Source: Bacilli bacterium (GTDB taxonomy: Bacteria; Bacillota_I; Bacilli_A; RFN20; CAG-826). From it: a stretch of DNA of 32,300 nt. Shown here one piece after another: positions 26,565 through 32,300 of this stretch (positions are counted from its first letter, which is position 1; each line of letters begins with the position of its first letter). Made by a program: the position numbers and the translations under genes. The stretch is taken from NCBI GenBank assembly GCA_024696885.1, contig JAILGI010000067.1, forward strand, positions 1 to 32,300. Direction: 5' to 3'. The notes beneath the pieces were generated by a model that saw only the letters and a list, made by a program, of their open reading frames with translations, ran no database searches and was not told the origin of the DNA.

Positions 26565-27026
26565 ATGGGAAAACAAGATTGCAGAAGAGATATTATCTAT
26601 CTCATTAGACACTTAAGTAAGTTATTACAAAACGATTTCGATAATCGTATCAATCAATATGGAATAACAGGCCAACAAGCCCGTATTTTGTTTTTTGTGA
26701 ACCATAAAACTGTCTTAGATAATGTTGAGGTTCATCAAAACGATATTGAAAATGAATTTAATTTAGCAAAGTCTACGGTCAATGGATTGATATCTAGATT
26801 AGAGAAAAAGAACTTTATCATAAAACAAAATAAACACCCATTCTCGGTAATTACAGTGAGTGATAAAGGAAAAGAATTGATTGCTGATTTACGAGAAGGC
26901 AGAGATAACACGATTGAGAAACTATTTGAAGGTTTCAATAAAGAAGAAAGAGAAAAAATATTAGAAAACGTATCAAAACTATTAACGAATTTCGAAGGAG
27001 GTAATGAAGATGTGGCAAAGAATTAA
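26565..27026 (+). CDS. MarR-family transcriptional regulator
   Basis: NEFNLAKSTVNGLISRLEKKNFIIKQNKHPFSVITVSDKGKELI winged-helix pattern. Confidence 0.88.
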   Translation: MGKQDCRRDIIYLIRHLSKLLQNDFDNRINQYGITGQQARILFFVNHKTVLDNVEVHQNDIENEFNLAKSTVNGLISRLEKKNFIIKQNKHPFSVITVSDKGKELIADLREGRDNTIEKLFEGFNKEEREKILENVSKLLTNFEGGNEDVAKN

Positions 27027-28848
27027 ATTAATTCTAAAAAGCGTTAGAGAATATAAGAAGTTCGCTTTAATTACTCCTTTGTTTATGGTGGGTGAAGCCG
27101 CTCTAGAGTGCTTACTCCCATTCATTATGTCAGTTTTAATTGATGATATTGGTAAGATTGAAAAACCAATAGATATCATGGAGAAATACTTCACCAATTT
27201 TATTTTTCCAATCTCTATTTTCTGGATCATCATTATCCTTATTGGCTTTTCTATCCTCTCTTTAATATGCGGTATTTTAGGTGGTAGATTTGCAGCGCGC
27301 GCATCCATAGGTATGGGCGCAAACCTTAGAAGTGATTTATATAAGAAGATTCAAAGTTTCTCCTTCAATAACATCGATAAATTCCATTCATCCAGTTTAA
27401 TTACCAGAATGACCACTGATGTTAACAATGTCCAAATGGCATTCCAAATGTGTATTCGTATTGTTATTAGGGCGCCTTTAATGATGATTTTCTCCGCGAT
27501 CATGGCCTTCATCGCTGGTGGTCATATGGCGTGGATCTTTATTGGTTTAATCCCATTAGTGGGTTTTGCCTTATTCTTAATTATCCGTTTTGCCATGAAG
27601 ATCTTTATGAGAGTCTTCAAACGTTACGATAAGTTAAACGAATCCGTCCAAGAAAATGTCTCTGGTGTGAGAGTTGTTAAATCATTTGTGAGAGAAGATT
27701 TTGAAAAAGAGAAATTCGCTCGTGCGTCTGACGGCATGACTGGTGACTTCATCAAAGCGGAAAAAATTGTCGCTTTACATAACCCAGTTATCAACACTGG
27801 TATCCACCTCAGTAATATTCTTGTCGTGGGTATTGGTTCATATATCATTTGTACAACACTTCCTCTTGTTCCTGTTACCACAAATGCGGATGGGGAAACG
27901 GTTATTGAATTTGGTCAATTATCCATTGGTCAAATGTCATCATTATTAACATATGGTATTCAAATTCTTTCCTCCGTTATGATGATTTCCATGATTTTAA
28001 TCATGTTAGTCATGTCTATTGAGTCCATGAAACGTATCGCGGAAGTTTTAGAAGAAGTACCAAGTATTCAAAACCCAGAAAACCCAATTACAGAAGTAAA
28101 GAATGGCGAAGTTGTATTCAAAAACGTGAACTTCAAATATTTTGAAAATGCAGAAAAGAATACATTAGAAAACCTCAATTTAACAATCAAAAGCGGTCAA
28201 TTCATCGGTGTTTTAGGTTCCACAGGTTCCGGTAAAACAAGCTTAGTTAATCTTATTTCCCGTTTATATGATGTGACAGATGGCTCTGTTACTGTGGCGG
28301 GACATGATGTTAGAGAATATGATCTCGTCACTTTAAGAGACGCAGTTAGTGTCGTGTTACAAAAGAACGTTCTCTTCTCCGGCACGATTGCTTCTAACTT
28401 AAGATGGGGTAATAAAGAAGCCACAGAAGAAGAAATGTGGGCGGCCTTAAAGATTGCGCAAGCTGATGAAATAGTGAATGGTAAAGAACAAAAACTTGAA
28501 TCAGTCGTTGAACAAGGTGGTGCGAACTTCTCCGGTGGTCAAAAACAACGTATTTGTATCGCTAGAGCTTTATTAAAGAATCCTAAGATTCTCATTTTAG
28601 ATGACTCCACTTCTGCGGTTGATACAAAAACTGACCGTTTAATTAGAAAAGGATTAAAAGAATCACTTCCTGAGATGACTAAAATTGTCATTGCACAACG
28701 TATTTCCTCTATTGAGAATGCGGATCAAATCATCATTATGGATGATGGTAAGATTAACGCAATCGGAACACATGAAGAATTGTTAAAGAGCAATAAGATT
28801 TATCAAGAAGTCTACTATACACAAAATGCGATAGGAGGTAATAAATAA
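27010..28848 (+). CDS. ABC exporter half-transporter (TMD-NBD), degenerate catalytic site
   Basis: GSTGSGKTSL, NFSGGQKQRI, LILDDSTSAVD; start trimmed to 27010 by SD GGAGG. Confidence 0.92.
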   Translation: MWQRIKLILKSVREYKKFALITPLFMVGEAALECLLPFIMSVLIDDIGKIEKPIDIMEKYFTNFIFPISIFWIIIILIGFSILSLICGILGGRFAARASIGMGANLRSDLYKKIQSFSFNNIDKFHSSSLITRMTTDVNNVQMAFQMCIRIVIRAPLMMIFSAIMAFIAGGHMAWIFIGLIPLVGFALFLIIRFAMKIFMRVFKRYDKLNESVQENVSGVRVVKSFVREDFEKEKFARASDGMTGDFIKAEKIVALHNPVINTGIHLSNILVVGIGSYIICTTLPLVPVTTNADGETVIEFGQLSIGQMSSLLTYGIQILSSVMMISMILIMLVMSIESMKRIAEVLEEVPSIQNPENPITEVKNGEVVFKNVNFKYFENAEKNTLENLNLTIKSGQFIGVLGSTGSGKTSLVNLISRLYDVTDGSVTVAGHDVREYDLVTLRDAVSVVLQKNVLFSGTIASNLRWGNKEATEEEMWAALKIAQADEIVNGKEQKLESVVEQGGANFSGGQKQRICIARALLKNPKILILDDSTSAVDTKTDRLIRKGLKESLPEMTKIVIAQRISSIENADQIIIMDDGKINAIGTHEELLKSNKIYQEVYYTQNAIGGNK

Positions 28849-30845
28849 TGCCACCCATTAAAATTAGAGAACGTGGTCGTGCGAAAAAAGGCACGATGAA
28901 ACGCTTAGTTAAAAAGTTATTTAAAGAATTCCCTGTCCATTTAATCGTTTCTGCGATTTGTATTGTTTTTAACGTCGCTGCAAACTTATGTAGTTCTATT
29001 TTCTCTGGCTTAATCGCTGGTGTTTTAACACGTGGAATTATTGAAAATAATGGTCCATATAACCCTATGACATTCGATAAATATTACACCGCGACTGTTT
29101 TCGGTGGAAGTTTTAAAGTCACCACGAACATTCCAATTTTATTAATTATCATGGGTTCCATCTATTTTGTTGGTATCTTCGCCGCTTGGGGATGGAATAG
29201 AACAATGGCGATTGTCACACAAAAATTCATGAATAAATTCCGTAAGGATATGTTCTTGCACATGCAAGATTTACCAATTAAATACTTTGATACACATCCA
29301 CGTGGAAGTGTCATGTCTTTGTACACAAACGATATTGATACAGTTAGACAATTTATTTCACAATCCTTACCAGAATTCTTAAGAGCCAGTTTATCCATTC
29401 TCTTCGCCTTAATTATGATGTTAATTAATAGCGTTTGGATGACTTTAATCGTGCTCCTCGGCTCTGTCTTTATGGTTCTTTCCACGAAGATTATCGGTGG
29501 TAAAGCTAGTAAATACTTCATTAAACAACAAATGCAAACCGGTATTGTGGAGGGCAATGTTGAAGAATCCATGAAGGGTTTAAAAGTTATTAAAGTCTTT
29601 AACCATGAAGATGAATCTATTGAACAATTTGAAGGTTTAAATAACACCTTAAAAGATTATGCGACCGCAGCGAATATTCACGGTAATATTACCGGCCCAA
29701 TTAACGGCAATATCGGTAACTTTATTTATGTTTTAACCGCTTTTATTGCTTGTTTAATCTTAACTTTACCTGGATTCCAAAACTTAACTATTATTAAAGG
29801 TTTAGTGGCCATTAATAGTGAGAATAAAGAAGCATTCTATTCTATGATTGTTTCCTTCTTAATGATGACCAGAATGTTCTCTAATAATATTACTGTCTTC
29901 TCTCAACAAGTCACATTTATCGTTCTTGGTATGGCGGGTGCATCTCGCTGCTTTGACTTATTAGATGAAGTCGTTGAAGAAGATGATGGATATGTTACTT
30001 TAGTTCACATTAAGAAAGATGAAGATGGCACAATCCATGAAACAGATGAAAAGACTAGATTATATGCTTGGAAACATCCACATGGCGATGGCACATTAAC
30101 ATACACCGAATTAAAAGGTGATATCGTTTTAGACCATGTCGACTTTGGTTATGTCCAAGATAAGCTGGTTTTGCACGATATTTCCATCTATGCTAGACCC
30201 GGTCAACAAATTGCATTAGTGGGTGCAACAGGTGCAGGAAAGACCACTATTACGAACTTAATTAACCGTTTCTATCCTCTCGCGGATGGTAAAGTTAGAT
30301 ACGATGGCATTAATATCAACAAGATTAAGAAAGCGGATTTAAGACGCTCCTTAGGTATTGTTCTTCAAGATGTTAATCTCTTTACCGGCACAGTTATGGA
30401 AAACATCCGTTATGGTCGATTAGATGCGACGGATGAAGAAGTTTATGAAGCGGCAAAAATCGCTAATGCATACGACTTTATTATGCGTTTACCTGAAGGT
30501 TTTAACACTATGTTAACCGGTGATGGCGCTAATCTATCACAAGGTCAAAGACAATTAATTTCCATTGCTAGAGCAGCGGTGGCTGATGCACCAGTTATGA
30601 TTTTAGACGAAGCGACATCTTCAATCGATACACGTACAGAAAAATTAGTTCAAGATGGTATGACCCAATTAATGAAGGGTAGAACTGTCTTTGTTATCGC
30701 CCATAGATTATCCACGATCCAAAATAGCAATGCGATTATGGTATTAGACCAAGGTAGAATTATTGAACGCGGTGATCACGATAGTTTAATTGCTGATAAG
30801 GGCACTTATTATCAACTCTATACCGGTGCATTCGAACTCGAATAA
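28848..30845 (+). CDS. ABC exporter half-transporter (TMD-NBD), heterodimer partner
   Basis: GATGAGKTTI, NLSQGQRQLI, MILDEATSSID; start overlaps previous stop. Confidence 0.92.
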   Translation: MPPIKIRERGRAKKGTMKRLVKKLFKEFPVHLIVSAICIVFNVAANLCSSIFSGLIAGVLTRGIIENNGPYNPMTFDKYYTATVFGGSFKVTTNIPILLIIMGSIYFVGIFAAWGWNRTMAIVTQKFMNKFRKDMFLHMQDLPIKYFDTHPRGSVMSLYTNDIDTVRQFISQSLPEFLRASLSILFALIMMLINSVWMTLIVLLGSVFMVLSTKIIGGKASKYFIKQQMQTGIVEGNVEESMKGLKVIKVFNHEDESIEQFEGLNNTLKDYATAANIHGNITGPINGNIGNFIYVLTAFIACLILTLPGFQNLTIIKGLVAINSENKEAFYSMIVSFLMMTRMFSNNITVFSQQVTFIVLGMAGASRCFDLLDEVVEEDDGYVTLVHIKKDEDGTIHETDEKTRLYAWKHPHGDGTLTYTELKGDIVLDHVDFGYVQDKLVLHDISIYARPGQQIALVGATGAGKTTITNLINRFYPLADGKVRYDGININKIKKADLRRSLGIVLQDVNLFTGTVMENIRYGRLDATDEEVYEAAKIANAYDFIMRLPEGFNTMLTGDGANLSQGQRQLISIARAAVADAPVMILDEATSSIDTRTEKLVQDGMTQLMKGRTVFVIAHRLSTIQNSNAIMVLDQGRIIERGDHDSLIADKGTYYQLYTGAFELE

Positions 30846-31264
30846 TGAATATTATCTTCGTTTGTCACGGTTCCATTTGCCGTTCTCCCGCCGCGGAATT
30901 TATCTTTAAGAAATATTCGAAAGAACACAATGTCATTTCACGTGCTTTGACGCATGAAGAAATAGGAAATGATATCTATCCTCCGATGAAAAGAGAATTA
31001 AATAGAAGGGGTATTCCTTTTTCCTTTCATCCCGCGATTTATTTAGCAGAAAAAGAATATTTAGAAGCGGATTATATCTTCTATATGGATAAGGAAAATT
31101 ATTACCATATCGCTAGAAGATTTGATGTTAATGATAAAGTAATGCCAATATATCGTTTTGCTCCCTCAATTGATGAAATAGAGGATCCTTGGTACACCGG
31201 AAATTATTCCAAAGTGGTAAGCCAAATTGAAGAGTGTATTAAAGATATTTTGAAGAATATTTAA
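30845..31264 (+). CDS. Low-molecular-weight protein tyrosine phosphatase family
   Basis: VCHGSICRSPAAEF (CX5R) and DPWYTGNYSKV. Confidence 0.9.
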   Translation: MNIIFVCHGSICRSPAAEFIFKKYSKEHNVISRALTHEEIGNDIYPPMKRELNRRGIPFSFHPAIYLAEKEYLEADYIFYMDKENYYHIARRFDVNDKVMPIYRFAPSIDEIEDPWYTGNYSKVVSQIEECIKDILKNI

Positions 31265-31995
31265 TTCGTTTCTTTTTTCCTAAATATAAATAAATATATT
31301 AATAAGAGGTAAACACCAACGATTAATCCTATTAAAGTGTTGATGATATAAAACCACATATCGTTACTAATTTGATAGATGTTTTCAAAGAGGAAATCAT
31401 TAATCAAATTAAAGAGGACATGGAAGCATACGCAAGCGATAAATAAGCGTGAATACATATAGAAAAGTCCTAAAATCATGCCTAAACCAAAGGCATAAAT
31501 GATGGGAATTAAATCAATCGGATTAAAGGTAGAAAAGAAGATTGATAGATGCGATAAAGCGAATATTGATGAAGAAATTAATATGGCCCTTAGGGGTCTT
31601 TTTTCATCGAGATTTCCTAATAATACAAAGCGGAACAATAATTCCTCAATAATGGCGATTAAGATAATAAGAAGTGCTTCTAAGATGGCGTGCTCTTCAA
31701 AAGATACATTCATCTTTTCTTGCGCGCACCAGGCATAAATGAAATTAGAAATGATAATGATAACGCTGGGAAGAAGTAACAATAGGTTCTTTGCATTATA
31801 ATTCTTCTTTTTATTAATTAAATAAGGATTTAGTTTCAAATAGACTAATAAAAAGATGAGATAAAGTAAAAGTACGCCAATCATTATCGCGTGATAAACA
31901 TATATTTTATCCACAACGTAATTAATAGGTAGAGCCGCGACGGCGATAAAAAGGACAATGAGAATTGATAAGTCGATAAGCTTTTGTCTATTCAT
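31261..31995 (-). CDS. CPBP-family intramembrane protease (Abi/CAAX)
   Basis: IEELLFRFVLLG (EExxxR), FALSHLSIF, CFHVLFNLIND; multiple TMs. Confidence 0.88.
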   Translation of the reverse strand: MNRQKLIDLSILIVLFIAVAALPINYVVDKIYVYHAIMIGVLLLYLIFLLVYLKLNPYLINKKKNYNAKNLLLLLPSVIIIISNFIYAWCAQEKMNVSFEEHAILEALLIILIAIIEELLFRFVLLGNLDEKRPLRAILISSSIFALSHLSIFFSTFNPIDLIPIIYAFGLGMILGLFYMYSRLFIACVCFHVLFNLINDFLFENIYQISNDMWFYIINTLIGLIVGVYLLLIYLFIFRKKETN

Positions 31996-32029
31996 ATTAA
32001 TATTGTATATCATTTGACGAACATAATAA

Positions 32030-32050
32030 AATCCCCCTTTAAGGGGGATT
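32030..32050 (-). terminator. Intrinsic terminator downstream of tRNA-Ile
   Basis: AATCCCCCTTTAAGGGGGATT perfect hairpin. Confidence 0.75.
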
Positions 32051-32061
32051 ATTTGCTATTT

Positions 32062-32138
<77 letters not shown>

Positions 32139-32300
32139 GACTGTTTTTTGGACAGCGTTAATAATATACAATAGCAATAATTATATTGTCAACGATAATC
32201 CAAAAATAAATCTATTTCAGCCAATATTCAAAGAATATTAATGAATTGTTTAGTATAAATCAGCGTATGAATAAATGGTGGCGTATGTATATGTTTCACC

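Noticed and set aside
29162-29647. 161-aa minus-strand ORF antisense to the second ABC gene
   Set aside because: Shadow ORF caused by codon bias of the sense strand; no start signal or domain.
32267-32300. Partial plus-strand CDS starting MNKWWRMYMFH
   Set aside because: Only 11 codons before the window end; not enough to call, mentioned only in the leaderless observation.

Overview
Low-GC Firmicutes/Mollicutes-like chromosomal window (standard code, TGA used as stop). The left third (1-6.2 kb, minus strand) is the most unusual part. It holds five divergent tandem paralogs of SipW/TasA/CalY-like secreted proteins (N-terminal TM followed by AWY/AWF, C-terminal W-x-EG motif). Four of them lie in an apparent operon that also contains a membrane-anchored McrB-like AAA+ ATPase (truncated by the window edge and absent from the ORF track). 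This operon is preceded by a clear cyclic-di-GMP-I (GEMM-I) riboswitch with a -35/-10 promoter and an overlapping intrinsic terminator, so it looks like a c-di-GMP ON switch. The 6.4-13.5 kb stretch is accessory: YefM/YoeB toxin-antitoxin with TGTACA operators, galK/galM, two decayed loci, a HepT/MntA-type TA pair whose antitoxin carries an N-terminal RHH-like domain, and an orphan TrpB with an N-terminal HTH domain, bracketed by ~64-bp direct repeats. From 13.5 to 25.5 kb is housekeeping (rpsR-ssb-rpsF, lysS, dus, ftsH, tilS, rqcP, mfd, pth). The right end has a DUF368 protein, a MarR-ABC-ABC-LMW phosphatase operon, a CPBP protease and tRNA-Ile(GAU). All calls are from reading the sequence; no searches were run.
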